DNA of 64,000 nucleotides from Paragyromitra xinjiangensis (Eukaryota; Ascomycota; Pezizomycetes; Pezizales; Discinaceae), in NCBI GenBank assembly GCA_038503065.1, contig JBCAMK010000004.1, positions 1,811,001 to 1,875,000 on the forward strand. Reading direction: 5' to 3'. Positions 52,955 to 64,000 of this stretch are shown piece after piece (the first letter of the stretch is position 1; every line of letters begins with the position of its first letter). Below the pieces are notes generated by a model. It saw only the letters and a list, made by a program, of their open reading frames with translations. It had not been told where the DNA came from and searched no databases. Both the position numbers and the translations under genes were made by a program.

Positions 52955-54278
52955 ATGTGGCGGGATCGAACAAACCTGTAAGGCTTCATTTTAACCCTCT
53001 TGCTTGCCGTAAGCTCCTAACGCCTTTTTTTATCTTCTACAGCTACATCTCCTATCGTCAATCCTACTCCCATCACCCAGCCAAACGTTCTCGCTTCACG
53101 CCTACAGCTGGTGCATTCTCCTCTGGGCTTCATGCCGATGAAGAGCGCCGTGGCCTCATCTCCACCACTGATGCAGAAGATACCTTCTCCAATAATGGCG
53201 ACACAATTATAGAGATGGATTTGCTACCACCTAGGTGGGCAGATGTTTCCGATGATGTCAATGATATCTTGTCAGACATAGCCCGCAAGTCAGTCAAACT
53301 AGACAAGCTGCACCAAAAGCATGTTTTGCCGGGATTTGATGACAACCGGTCTCTGGAGGAGGGCGAGATCGAGAGATTAACAACAGACATCACAAGCGCA
53401 TTCCACGAATGTCAGAACAAAATTGGAACAGTTCAAGTCATAGCGAGAGGTGGTTCAAACGAGATATCGAAGGCAGAAGAGGCTATGAGCAAGAATATCC
53501 AGATCAGTCTCGCCACTAAAGTTCAAGACGCCAGCACGTCTTTTAGGAAAAAGCAGTCGGCGTACCTTAAAAGTATGTATCCCCTGAAAAATCCGAGTTT
53601 GCCAAAAAAATATCGACTGATCTATTCAACTAAAGGGCTTCGCGGGCTGTCAGGGATGACCACGCCACTCGATCGTGTTAATTCACCCTCCCAGTTCAAT
53701 CAAGACTCTGATCCTTCAGCCGACATATATTTTTCGCAATCAGCGCTCCAACAATCCGCTACACTAACATCCAATGATGCTGCTATCATGCAACGAGAAA
53801 GAGAGATCACAGATATAGCCAAGGGAATCATTGAGCTAGCAGATATATTCAAAGAATTGCAGACAATGGTAATAGACCAAGGCACTCTTCTGGATAGGAT
53901 TGATTACAATGTGGAGCGAATGAGCGTGCACGTTAAGGCCGCCGACAAAGAAATGACAGTGGTAATTCTCCTATTCTTCCTACTAATACGCGATTATAGC
54001 TCACATACACCTCATTTAAATAGGCTTCAGGTTATCAACGTAGAACAACTAAGAGAAAGTTCATCCTTCTCCTCCTCCTGATAATAGTTGGCTTGATCAT
54101 AGTTCTTGCGATCAAACCGAACAAACCATCTGTGATACCTCCGCCGGATCCTAACTCACCTCGCCCGCCACCGATTCCAATAAAGGAGGATCCTCCTACC
54201 CTACCTCCAGATTTTCTCGTTTTAAGGAGTGAAGTAAGGATTGAAAAACGGCCAGGACACAGGAGACAAGTCTCCTGA
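52955..54278 (+). CDS. TLG2: Qa-SNARE syntaxin of the TLG2/STX16 type
   Basis: t-SNARE of the trans-Golgi/endosomal system, 377 aa. Exons 52955-52977, 53043-53572, 53636-53961, 54024-54278 (GT-AG, in frame). The N-terminus MWRDRTNLYISYRQS matches the conserved N-peptide by which TLG2-type syntaxins bind the SM protein Vps45. A helical region follows (residues ~60-200), then the SNARE motif (about 240-300, REREITDIAKGIIELADIFKE) with the central Gln in KELQTMV, and a single C-terminal membrane anchor (FILLLLLIIVGLIIVLAI). About 55 residues, Pro-rich at first, follow the anchor and would be lumenal. The N-peptide depends on exon 1, only 23 nt long, so the ATG at 52955 is preferred over any later start. 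Confidence 0.93.
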
Positions 54279-54887
54279 ATGATGTTAAATTCTTCAGTGA
54301 GGCTGGAATACCGTATACGTTCAGTGGAGTATTTCCCATGAGAACGTTCCAACGATGGTATGAATAGTCCTTTGTCATTGGTCCAGTACTTGATATTCTT
54401 CCTCAATTTATACTAGCGATTATTTAAGATATTATGGGTTCCTCATGCTCTTGCGGCTTCTCCGTTTATATTTGTGATGCCAAATCAAAGGTCAAAGATG
54501 CGCCTTTCTGGAGGTACAGGGGTTCGAATAGTTAGAGCACACAATTGATCACGGAATTTGACTAAACACCCTGGCGGAGGGACACCCTAACGGAGGGCTG
54601 GGCGTAAGATCATTTCAACATTTCCCCTGTTCCAGGGTAGGGCACTCAATTCTATGCACAGCTTTATGTCACAGTATCTCTTCTGAAGAAGTATCCGGTT
54701 TGCGCATTCGCTCTCAAGCAAACACTCGCTATGTAGGTCGAAACCCTAATACTATCAAATGACAGCCTATAAACACCAAACGCGAATTGGGATTTTCTAA
54801 GATCTCCCACGATTGATCCAATGAATTGCTACTATATCTAACTTACAACTTCCCTCAGAAAATCCCACCTCTGAAGTTAATTAGTTC
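54279..54887. other. Convergent intergenic region, no gene seen
   Basis: About 600 bases between the 3' ends of TLG2 and DBP9, presumably both 3' UTRs. No coding frame with recognisable features. Confidence 0.6.
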
Positions 54888-57059
54888 TCATTTCTTTCCA
54901 CTCCTAAACAATTTCAATGGGTCTCTCCCTCCAGCACCTCTTCCACTTTTGTTAACCTTTTTCATCCTTGCCACTCTTATCCTATTTTCATTCACCTTCT
55001 TGATACTAATGAATCTACCCCCCGCCGCTTTGTCGAGAACATTGGATGCCGAAATCGCCGCGTTTCCGGCTGTTGGTAGCAGATAGTCTGGGACGTGTCT
55101 CAGATGGGGTTGGATTCTAGCCGCCCTTAGTTCGCCATCGTGTCTCAAGTGGACAAGATCCGTGGGGTTCTCTTCGAAATGGCGCTTCAGCTTCTCGCTC
55201 GCTAAAAGTTCCTGGCGAATTTCTCTAGTTCGAGCCTCGCGGACAGCAACCCGGGTGACCGCACGCAACGCATCTTCCATACGATACCGGAATGCTTCGA
55301 CCTGTTTCATATCGAAGTTGTATGGCTGCAACTCTTGGCCGCGCTTCAACTGGTGCCGCGCAATCTTCGCAAGCACTTGCTCGTCGTTCTCACAGCTCTT
55401 TACGCTAGTAGGTTTATGTTTACGGAAGAGCTCGGAGGGGACAATGAAAGAAAGTGCCATCCCCGTTTTGCCGGCACGTGCAGTTCGGCCTATTCGATGG
55501 GTGTAGGACTTGGAACTTGTCGGAAGATCGAAATTCAGAACACAGGCAACGTTCTGAAAATCGATGCCACGGGAGACTCCGTACTCTTTGTCCCGGTACA
55601 CCCTTTTTCGTTTCTTTTTAGGGGGTTTGTCGATTGCATGTTTGGGAATTTTTGGTGTTTCATCCATTCCAGGGCCGGCGTGTTCGGCGGTATCCTCCAA
55701 TATTAGGTTGTTTGATTGTTCCCCGTCCTGCTCATCGCCTAGAACCTCGTTTTCGTCCGTTGCTATGATGATCTCGTACACATTCTTGTTGAACTCCTCC
55801 ACAATGTGTAAACGGGAATTGACAGGCAGTTCTGAATTAAGGACGCAACTCCGAATCCCGAATTGCTCCAAGAATAGCTTCAGTCGATAGCACCTATCGA
55901 TATCTCCTACAAATATGATACATTTACCTTTGATAAGCTTGAGTTTGAAGATTACGTAAACCAAAAGGAACTTTTCGTCTTCTCCACACCTACTCCCACC
56001 CGACCAGTCAGTCCATCGCCCTTGCACTGCCGAAGAGGGAGTAGATCAAAATAAAGAAGCATACTTGACGCAAAACTGGCTCACTCCGCCCCCACCGCCC
56101 TCTTCACCCTCTTCCAAACGTAAAATCGCCGGATTACGGCAAAAAAGTCCTTTCAAGGTCTCAACCTCGGGCGTGAGCGTTGCACTCATAAGAAATGTCT
56201 GAAGGCCTTTCGGTAGCGACCTTGCGACGGCTCGTAAATCATCCTCGTATCCATATGATAGTACCAAATCCGCCTCGTCAATAACAAGGTGTGTAACTTT
56301 GGAAGTTATAGCATGTGCAGAGAGACTGCTATGCGCCATAGCACGAGACGGGGTGGCAATAACAATATCCGGGTGCTCAGCAAGAAGAGATCTGCAATGT
56401 GATTGGACCTTTTGTCAGCTATAGTCACTCCCAATCGCGATTTTTTTTGTAGGTGGGGAAAATCCTACTGCTGCACTTGTTCTGACACATTCTGTGCCAC
56501 ATTAACCGCCTTGATTTTCTTTCCACAGTATGCTGCTAGCCTTTCAGTGGTCCTATGGACCTGCCCTGCAAGCTCTCTCGTAGGGACTAGAATCAGAGCA
56601 GTCGTGAACCTATCGTCCGGAAAATTCTGCATTTATATCAGCTTAATCCGTGAGGGCAGAAATTCGATTCATCTAGAAATCACCACTGACATCTTTCCTG
56701 CTCAGAATTGCTTGCAACAAAGGTAGAAGATACGCCGCCGTCTTTCCAGATCCTGTTTTAGCTCTCGCTATATGACAGTTACCATCAATCCTCGGTGCTT
56801 GTGACATTTGATTTAAGAAGGCTTCCATATTCAGGCACAAAGAGGGGAGAAAAGACACAGTACCTAAAATATCTTTTCCCTCTAATGCCAAAGGTATAGC
56901 CTTGGACTGCACTAGGGTAGGATGCGGAAAGTTCATTTTTGCGAGTCCCTGCAATAACCTGGAATCCAGCCCAAGCATTGCAAAGGACACATCAGAATTG
57001 ATTGCAGAATCATCTGCTAGCGCAAGGTTTTCGTCACCTTTTCCGTATTTTCGCTTCAT
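54888..57059 (-). CDS. DBP9: DEAD-box ATP-dependent RNA helicase DBP9 (DDX56 family)
   Basis: Nucleolar helicase for 60S ribosomal subunit assembly, 619 aa. Exons (minus strand): 57059-56864, 56767-56691, 56626-56469, 56391-56065, 55989-54888, all GT-AG and in frame. Visible motifs in order: Q-motif region ([14 protein letters not shown]...[10 protein letters not shown]), I (AKTGSGKT), Ia (PTRELAGQ), Ib (TPSRA), II (DEAD), III (SAT), the C-terminal lobe ([14 protein letters not shown]), and VI ([10 protein letters not shown]). An acidic insertion and a Lys/Arg run (KPPKKKRKR) sit between lobe motifs, as is usual in DBP9. The C-terminus is basic ([18 protein letters not shown]). The FVGD-DRC block and the insertion separate it from other DEAD-box families. 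Confidence 0.94.
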
Positions 57060-57188
57060 GATGAAATTGACATCGAGTAACAGTAAGAGTAAAAGGTATG
57101 CAACTATTTTTTGGGAGGCGACTTAGAGCTGGTCAGTTACCCTACCGTAGGTCGCACCTAAAATCTGACGGAATTCAACAACGCTACC

Positions 57189-57466
57189 CATGCCGCCAGA
57201 TTTATAATGCCGGATGACTAAATTCTGACTGAGGATGGAACTATTGTGCCTGTGGTAGGAGATATGGGGAAAAGTAGGATCCTGGGGGTAGTAGCAACTT
57301 TGGCGCACTAGAAACAATGTATCTTACTTATTTCAATTTTCTATGATTCATGGTTGTTGAGGAATCCAGCTTTCTGTGGAGTTTCCGCTAGTGTCTGAGA
57401 CCCATTCTTGCACTCGGTATTCATAGTAAGATCTTAGTCATCCGGCATTATAAGTCTAGCGGCATG
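57189..57466. repeat. Foldback repeat 1 (32-bp arms)
   Basis: Arms at 57189-57220 and 57435-57466 are inverted copies (CATGCCGC.AGA.TTATAATG...) with two mismatches, enclosing ~214 bases. MITE-like structure; no target duplication recognised. Confidence 0.65.
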
Positions 57467-57480
57467 AGTAGAGTACTTGG

Positions 57481-57698
57481 GTGTAGGGGTAAGTCTGGCG
57501 ACAGGTGGCGGTGCAGCTATTTTCTCAGTGGCCTCAAGCTCGTTTGAATTTCATACTTTTGCCAACTAAATTTGTTTGATGTTTAATACATAGCATTCTT
57601 GCTCCCTTAGACGTTTTTATCAGGCCTCTCAGGGAGTTGTGGAGGGAGAAGAAACTGGGATCTCGCACCACCACCTGTCGCCAGACTTACCCCTACAC
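57481..57698. repeat. Foldback repeat 2 (34-bp arms)
   Basis: Arms at 57481-57514 and 57665-57698 are inverted copies with one mismatch (GTGTAGGGGTAAGTCTGGCG...), enclosing 150 bases. Unrelated in sequence to foldback 1, although only 14 bases from it. Confidence 0.7.
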
Positions 57699-57960
57699 CC
57701 GAGCACATTACGACCAGTTACCCTCCCATTAAGCCAAACTTTACTAGCCCAACAACCAATCTATCACGTGATAATTCCCCTTGAATTAAGCATTAACAGA
57801 TTGTCCAGACAACAAATGAATTTTAGCATCCGTATTCCTTCGCTACCCACATGTCTTAGTTTTAGCTACATGTATGTACGTAAAAAAAGTTTCACTGAAT
57901 GATGCCCTTGTAGGTTTCTGCTAAATTTTATCAGTCTCTAGGTGGTGGTTTCAACAAGGG

Positions 57961-58133
57961 TACAGTGAAAACCGGTCATATGGCGGATCCGGTGTGTGGT
58001 GGCCAGGGGTGCTTTTAGCAAAGGGACACAATATTCCCGAGCCGCACCACCAGCAGATATTGTGTCCCTCAACCAAAAAAAACCCCCCTGTCCGCCACAC
58101 ACCGGATCCGCCATATGACCGGTTTTCACTGTA
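57961..58133. mobile_element. Foldback repeat 3: MITE with 39-bp perfect terminal inverted repeats
   Basis: Arms 57961-57999 and 58095-58133 are perfect inverted copies beginning TACAGTGAAAACCGG. A second inner palindrome (AGGGACACAATAT, 58022-58034, against 58057-58069) makes the element fold almost end to end. Termini of the form TA-CAGT...ACTG-TA fit a Tc1/mariner-type MITE with a TA target duplication. The transposase remnant at 49.5-50.4 kb is of that superfamily, but a direct link is not shown. Confidence 0.75.
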
Positions 58134-58555
58134 GCCTTGGACAAGAGCTTCATTGACTATTAGCAACAAATCATTGTAATTCAGTAACAAGATTGAGAAT
58201 TTAGTATCAATCCTCCCCCCCCCCGATATCTGTGTGCTATCTCAACTTCTTAGAGCTTGCTATATTATTGTGGTCACTTAAGAAGCCAAAATAGGACTCG
58301 TTTGTGATTGTTGCAATGACCAAAGTTACACTGCATGCCACAGGATACTGAAGCCAAACACATGTATTTTATTTCCCCAGAAACTACATGTATGCGGTTA
58401 ACATAACATGTACCGTAAGTGTACTATCCTTCCCCGCCCTCCGAAGAATCGTTCAAAGGACATGTATATCGCTTTTATAGCTAGACTAATTATGTTTGTA
58501 TCCAATCCTCTAAGCCGCGATCTTCAAAAAATTTTAAGTCAGCGGCAGTGCGTTT

Positions 58556-61318
58556 CTAATTCGAAGGCCCCTTAGCCTTCACGTCGATAACCCTAGGTTC
58601 CTCTTCATCTTCATCATACTGTGTCACCTCTTCCTCGGGCTCCATTCTCGCCTCCTCCGGCTCTATTGGAGGCCCATGAGGTGGCCTGGGCGAGATTTCC
58701 CCACCATGAAGTTGCCATTCCATAAGTTTGCTGAACGGCCCATCCTTTGAGCTCAACTCTTTGAACGTCCCTTGTTCCGCAACCTTACCATCAGAACCAA
58801 GGACAATTATCCGATCGCTTCTTTTGATTGTAGAAAGCCTGTGTGCAATGCTTATTGTAGTAGAAGAAGAGCACATAAGCTTAGTCAAAGCTTCGTTTAC
58901 GGCCGTTTCAGACTCTGCATCTAGTGCTGATGTGGCTTCATCGAGGATTAAAATATCTGGATCTTTGACAAGTGCGCGAGCGATCGCTATTCGTTGCTTC
59001 TGACCACCAGAAAGCATGGCGCCGCGAGCACCAACAGAAGTCTCGAGACCATCAGGGAAATCAGAAATAAACTGGCAATTTGCCTTCCTTGCAGCGGCTA
59101 TGATTTCGGCTCTTGTTGCATTTGGCTTGCCGTATGCGATGTTCTCCGCAATTGTTCCAGAAAAAAGGACAGGTTCTTGGGCTACTACACCAATCCTTCG
59201 TCTCAGTGACTTTAGATTAAAAGACGAAATGTCGACATCGTTGATCGTGATAGAGCCAGACGCAGGTGCGTAAAAGCGCAACAATAAGGAACCTAAGAAA
59301 AATAATTAGGCACAGATTGACTACAGAATTGAATTGATTGCTGCTCACTAATTGTAGACTTCCCACCACCGGAAGAACCAACAATGGCAACATTGGTCCC
59401 TGGTGGAATCTCAAAACTAAGACCGTCAAAGATATTAACTGCAGGGCGTGTCGGATAGCTAAAGACGACATCGTTGAATTTGATTGTTCCTCGCGCAGAA
59501 ATTACAGGGCTTCCCACTGTAGACATCTTGAGCTAAGTTGATCTCAAATGAAAGCCTGGAGTCAGATATAATCACCTGTTGGGGAGATTGAGGGCTTTCT
59601 ATCTTGAAGCTCAAACAATCGACTAGCAGCACCAACACCTTTCATGAGCTCCGAGTAAAAACTCGATAAGCCGAAAAGGCTGGATCCGGCGTACGCAGTG
59701 TACCTGATCACTGAATCAGTAGCGCTAACGATACTATGTACAAGGAAGACATACATCAGAAACGACGACAGTTCTCCAATACTTATGGCACCAGACTTAA
59801 CCTGCTGCCCCCCAATGTAGAGAATGGCAAGTATTGTCATATTTCCGATCAAACCTGTCTAAAGATTCTATCTGTTAACCTTGTGTCCAAAAATCAGTCC
59901 CCTCTTGCTACAATAAAACAACTTTACTTACACTGCTGAAAAATGTAGCACTTATTAATGCCTCACGTTTCCCAAGTCCGAAAATCTTCCGAACCTGATG
60001 ATTGTATCTTCTCACTTCCAAAATTTCTCCAGCAAAAGCTTGGCTTGTCCTAACATTGCCCAAACGCTCTTCGGCAATTTTTGTCAAAGTACCCACATTT
60101 CTCTGGATTTTTCTACTCAAATTCCTGATACTCCTCCCGTAGAAGAAAGCACCGATTGCAATCGGGGGGAACATAATAGTCATGACCGCGGTCAATTTTA
60201 GGCTCACATATGTCATTAAGCCCAACCCTGCGCCACCTGTGACAAGGGCGCGGAGGCCGTCAGATATGTTCTGTGTGATACTTTTACCAACGATAACTGT
60301 GTCTGAAGATAAACGCGAGATCAAGTCACCAACTCGATTAGCATCAAAGAATTCGGCATTCTGGATGTACGTTCGACGGAAAAGTTGAGACCGGAGACGA
60401 GCTACGATACGTTCACCAACGATACGGAGAAGAATAATACGAGCGTAATTGGCGGCCGCACCCAGACAAAGAACCTGAAACACAGTCAGTGAGTGTCCTA
60501 AAAGTGGATACTTTCGCAAAGTAGCCGTTACCCCTGCAAGAACTGTATAGAACTGTGGAAGCGCTAATCCAAAGAGCGTGCCAGCTTGTTCGTCAGGTTT
60601 CGTCGCCATATCCAGTATTTTACCGATCGAGAAGCTTGATAGAACACCCTCAGCACCTTCGTATTACAATCTTTCAGCACATGGATTACTTACGGAATCG
60701 ACATCGTAATCGTAGAGCTCACCAGGAGAAAAATGAACGCAACTATAACTTGCATTCAGTAACTGCGACATCCACTCGATATTAATCTTTTGTGCCCATA
60801 CCCCCAAGCCATTTTGCTTCCGGACGCGCAATCCTTAAGAGCCGGATAATTTCCCCCATTCCCGATTTCGTTGAGTTTGACGATCCATCTTTATTCAGCC
60901 TCGCTGAAAGATTGACCTGTGCTGCTCGTGACGCCTTCTCTGAACGCCCAAAGCCTTCTACTTCAACCTCAGCCGGTAAAGTTTCCCCCCTTTGAGACAG
61001 TGACCCATTGGTACCCGCTGACCGAATCGAACCCAGTATCTGTGATGTAGATAGTGGCTGTTGGCATTTAACCCAGGCCCTCCCAGGGACGCGATTTAGA
61101 GCTGAGAAGCCACAGGAAGACTGTGGAGTGCATATTGAGGATGGCAATCTAACTTGAGAGCATACTGAAGTTGCGGAATACGATCGAAAGGCTCCCAATT
61201 GGGTCGAAGATGCGGGCAAATGGCATTTTGGAACTAAGAAAGGAGCGAGTATCCTCGGGGGAACCGAGAACATAGAGCCTCGAGGCCCTGGATGCAGATG
61301 AGGGATCAACGAGCGCAT
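58556..61318 (-). CDS. MDL1: Mitochondrial half-ABC transporter (MDL1/ABCB10 type), seven exons
   Basis: Inner-membrane ABC exporter of the B family, 801 aa. Exons (minus strand): 61318-60802, 60748-60694, 60634-60532, 60474-59932, 59858-59576, 59516-59349, 59292-58556, all GT-AG and in frame. The N-terminal ~170 residues are Arg/Ser-rich with few acidic residues at first (MRSLIPHLHPGPRGS), like a mitochondrial presequence. One transmembrane domain follows (SIGKILD, then GERIVARLRSQLFRRT and FDANRVGDLISRLSSD). The nucleotide-binding domain has Walker A GSSGGGKST, Q-loop AQEPVLF, signature LSGGQKQR, Walker B ILILDEATSALD and the H-loop SIAHRLST. The C-terminal tail is acidic. A GTG upstream at 61402 extends the frame, but the ATG at 61318 is preferred. 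Confidence 0.93.
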
Positions 61319-61877
61319 GACATGGAAAGTGATTCTGAATACAATCGCACAAGAGCCTGCGTACCAGAGTAGCTTTACTATCTCAATGCTCTGTGGGAGC
61401 ACTTGTGATCAAAAACAATCCAATGTCTCAAATGTTGATTCAAACGTTGAGATGACAACTCTTAATTTGGTGGTGGGGTACTTCCTTTCCCACATGTGCC
61501 AAGACGTCTGACACAAGGAATGATGCGCACCACATGGAAGTGCCTAGACGACCCACCACAGTTCTTTTCCAATAGCTGGGGGTTCTTTATAACGTGAAAA
61601 GTTTCCAAGCTGGACCAAATCCCTTCTCGATTAGTTTATTCAAGTTTCCAAGTGAGATGAAGTCTTGAGAGAGCCGGTGTCTTATCATTACATGTAGTTT
61701 GACTACTACTGAACTTGATTCTTCTACCACCCCACACCGCACCACACCACCCCCACTTCAACCTCCCGCTTTCCTGATTATTTTCTTGATTTCTCTTCTC
61801 CCTCCTCCTCCACCTCCTCCTTCCGTATACGCATTCGCTCACTTCCATCCATTAATCCCGTGCCCCAATCACCTACC
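61319..61877. promoter_or_regulatory. Shared upstream region of MDL1 and CDC37
   Basis: Divergent region of ~560 bp. A pyrimidine-rich stretch (about 61735-61830, with CCTCCTCCTCCACC) lies just upstream of the CDC37 start, as is common for fungal core promoters. No specific sites assigned. Confidence 0.5.
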
Positions 61878-63660
61878 ATGGTTCTTGACTACTCAAAGTG
61901 GGACAAGTATGTGCCCTATCATTATCACTTTTGATATTTAATCGTTAGCTTCTATTTGCAGAGCTGATAGGAACTCCCAAACAGCATCGAGTTATCCGAT
62001 GATTCGGATATCGAAGTTCACCGTAAGCACCAGTACTCTCCCAGCCTCCACCAGAAATCCAACTGACAGTAATTCCTACAGCAAATGTTGACAAACGTTC
62101 CTTTATTAATGCCAAAAGACGCCAGATACACGAGGCACGTGCTGTACGGAAGCAAAACATCACCAACATTCGCATAGAGCTCTCTATGAATGAAGTCCTA
62201 CTTAAGCGCTTGACAAAACTCATTCACACCCTAGAGTCAACCACCGGATCTAAATCTCCCGAGGAAATAGTGCTTCAGGCACTTGTCGATATTTCTTCCG
62301 AGGAAGGCAAAGAGAAGATTCCAGCTCTCCCACCTAACACCCCTACCTACGCTCAAATGATGGCGTCACTAGTCGACTCAATAAAACGAGAAATAGACCA
62401 GGAAGCACCCGACGACCGTGCAAAAACTTTTTTAGATAAACTCCACGAACATAAGGTGAAACTTACAGAAGTGCATCGCCAATCTGCCAAGAAGCTGGCG
62501 GAGCTTGAAAAGGAAGATAACGCCAAAATTACTAGCGACCATCTCCATGATGGATTCTCTGCTGGTCATGTCAACAAAACGGTCCAGTTTCCAGCCGCCC
62601 CAGAGAGGAAGAAAAAGTCAACCCAAAAAGTACAAGCGGTGGAGCAACTTAACTCAGGAACGAAGCCCATCGATCCAAGGAACGATTCTGCGTCTTCAGG
62701 GGCAGAGGCAGATCTAGAAGAATCGGCAGAAGATGATAATGAAGATCATATCGAGCCGACGAAGCTAGGCATAGAATTCGCTAAAATAAAAATTGGAGAT
62801 TATCGGAAATGTATGGAATACATCTCGAGAAACCCAGCTGTCGTAGCTGAGAAAGAAACCGACGGACTCTTAATCGAAGCTTTCAATTCACAGATGGATG
62901 GCAAAGATGACTATGCGAAACAGTGTGTGCATCAAGCCCTACTTTTACAATATTGTCGACAGCTAGGAAGGGATGGTGTTGCGTTATTTTTTAAAAGGTA
63001 TACAGTATTCCGTTAGCCGCTCATCTGTTACATCATCCTAATACGCCTTGCTTAGAATTACCACGCCAAACCATCAAGCACAAAAGGTCTTTCATGAAGA
63101 TGTTATGACCACTTACCAACGTATCCGTGAACGAGCGAAGTCCATGGCCGAAGAGCGAACAAGTGAAGCTGCAGGGATAGAGCAAATCCAACTACACGCT
63201 GTGGATCCGAACACCCAAATTACTATTGCTGTGCCATCAATTGGCTCAGATGATCCAGAAATCCAAAAGTCAAGAGAGATATTTGAGACCTTTCCTCCCG
63301 GATTACAACGAGCTCTTGAGAGCGGTAGCTTAGACGAGGTCAATAAGGTACTCGGAAAGCTGAGTGTAGAGGAAGCCGAAGAAGTAGTTGGGCTGCTCGG
63401 AGAGGTTTGTGAGCCCCAAGTTACCACCCATTATCTTCAATTCAATAGTTTACACTCAGTATCAGGGAGGGATGTTATCGCTCGAAAGCCAGATCATCGA
63501 CGCCACAACCGAGGAAGGCAAGGAGAAACTCAAGCAAATTGAAGAGGACGAGAGGCAAGCAAGAGCGAATCACTCTGACAGTACAGATGCTACCGAAACG
63601 GAAACGAAAGGAAAAGGAAACGAAAAGGCACAACCTTCCCACGTCGAAGAAGTTGATTGA
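61878..63660 (+). CDS. CDC37: Hsp90 co-chaperone Cdc37, five exons
   Basis: Kinase-specific co-chaperone that loads clients on Hsp90, 508 aa. Exons 61878-61906, 61985-62022, 62082-62997, 63056-63404, 63466-63660 (GT-AG, in frame). The N-terminus MVLDYSKWDNIELSDDSDIE is the conserved kinase-interaction region, with the Ser in an acidic SDDSD context expected for CK2 phosphorylation. A long coiled coil follows (residues ~30-170), then an acidic linker, the Hsp90-binding middle domain (IEFAKIKIGDYRKCMEYIS...) and a C-terminal domain (EGGMLSLESQIIDATTEEGK) with a charged tail. The last intron has a second acceptor six bases upstream (63459), which would add Tyr-Gln. Confidence 0.94.
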
Positions 63661-64000
63661 TTCCCCTGGGCCCCTTGAGCATTAGTGGTCTTCTGCTATT
63701 TGCCCATGTGTGAGGAGTGGCTCTGACGTTCCTTTACGCTTTCTTAAGATTGTCTGAAAGTCTGCATGTATGTCACTCGGGAGCTAACCTCCCGCCCTCT
63801 CATTTATCCCTTACCAGCAACCTCTTTTAAGCTGCGATGCATATACTCTAGAAAAACTTAAAATATTCTTTCAAAACATTACTTAGTCGTCAGGATAGTT
63901 TTAATATATGTTTTTGGCGGTCATATCTCAATATATTGAAGATATATGCTTCCTGATATTCTTGTACGGCTACAATTGATTTTCGATATAAGCGTTCTCT
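63661..64000. other. CDC37 downstream region, nothing further seen
   Basis: AT-rich sequence after the CDC37 stop, presumably its 3' UTR and beyond, running into the window edge. No coding frame recognised. Confidence 0.6.

Larger units (their letters stand above)
57060..58555. other. Long intergenic region with three foldback repeats, no gene seen
   Basis: About 1.5 kb between the 5' end of DBP9 and the 3' end of MDL1. Three separate inverted-repeat elements occupy 57189-57466, 57481-57698 and 57961-58133 (listed separately). Open frames here are short and without recognisable features. The DBP9 promoter must lie at its left end. Confidence 0.6.

Noticed and set aside
57639..57902. 87-codon open frame in the DBP9-MDL1 spacer
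   Set aside because: It overlaps an arm of foldback 2, has no recognisable domain or codon pattern, and no supporting neighbours.

Overview
The window reads as part of a filamentous ascomycete (Pezizomycotina) chromosome. Host genes have short GT-AG introns of about 50-140 nt. The retroelements are Tad1-like LINEs (ORF1 with CCHC knuckles; ORF2 with APE endonuclease, RT and RNase H) and chromodomain Ty3/Gypsy elements, both typical of fungi. A repeat-rich pezizomycete is possible, but the genus cannot be read from the sequence. LINE copies differ by scattered changes without an obvious C-to-T bias, so there is no strong sign of RIP.

Positions 1-50.4 kb are a nested retrotransposon bed. From left to right: fragments of LINE-D (134-4695, minus); LINE-A copy A1 (4696-8307, minus); a Gypsy chromovirus with two 733-bp LTRs (8308-16013, plus); LINE-A fragment A3 (16014-17732, plus); an ORF1-only LINE-D relative (17754-19840, minus). 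A second, minus-strand Gypsy follows, spread over 19841-48554. It is split by an ORF1-only LINE (20440-22688), an intact full-length LINE-A (24381-30967), a second ORF1-only LINE (33870-35565) and LINE-C (36288-48524). LINE-C itself carries LINE-A copy A2 (38713-45286). Five of these insertions have target-site duplications of 12-15 bp, so the order of events can be read. A mariner-type transposase pseudogene (49.5-50.5 kb) closes the repeat bed.

Positions 51.3-63.7 kb form a compact island of conserved single-copy genes: calmodulin (minus), the Qa-SNARE TLG2 (plus), the DEAD-box helicase DBP9 (minus), a mitochondrial half-ABC transporter of the MDL1/ABCB10 type (minus) and the Hsp90 co-chaperone CDC37 (plus). 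All exon-intron models below were worked out by hand, and each closes in frame. Three foldback, MITE-like repeats lie between DBP9 and MDL1.

The most notable candidates are these. (1) A hammerhead-ribozyme fold lies between gag and pol in both Gypsy copies; the core is identical and all three stems covary. (2) A spliceosomal-type intron at the same place in gag of both Gypsy copies separates the capsid part from the zinc knuckle. Together these suggest a chromovirus that uses splicing and possibly RNA self-cleavage to apportion Gag, Gag-NC and Pol. (3) ORF1-only 'half-LINEs' occur in two lineages. Each shares its 3' end with an ORF2-bearing LINE, and in one lineage the shared 3' UTR hairpins show compensatory changes. 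(4) LINE-D units are joined exactly end to end, as expected from template jumping by the reverse transcriptase.
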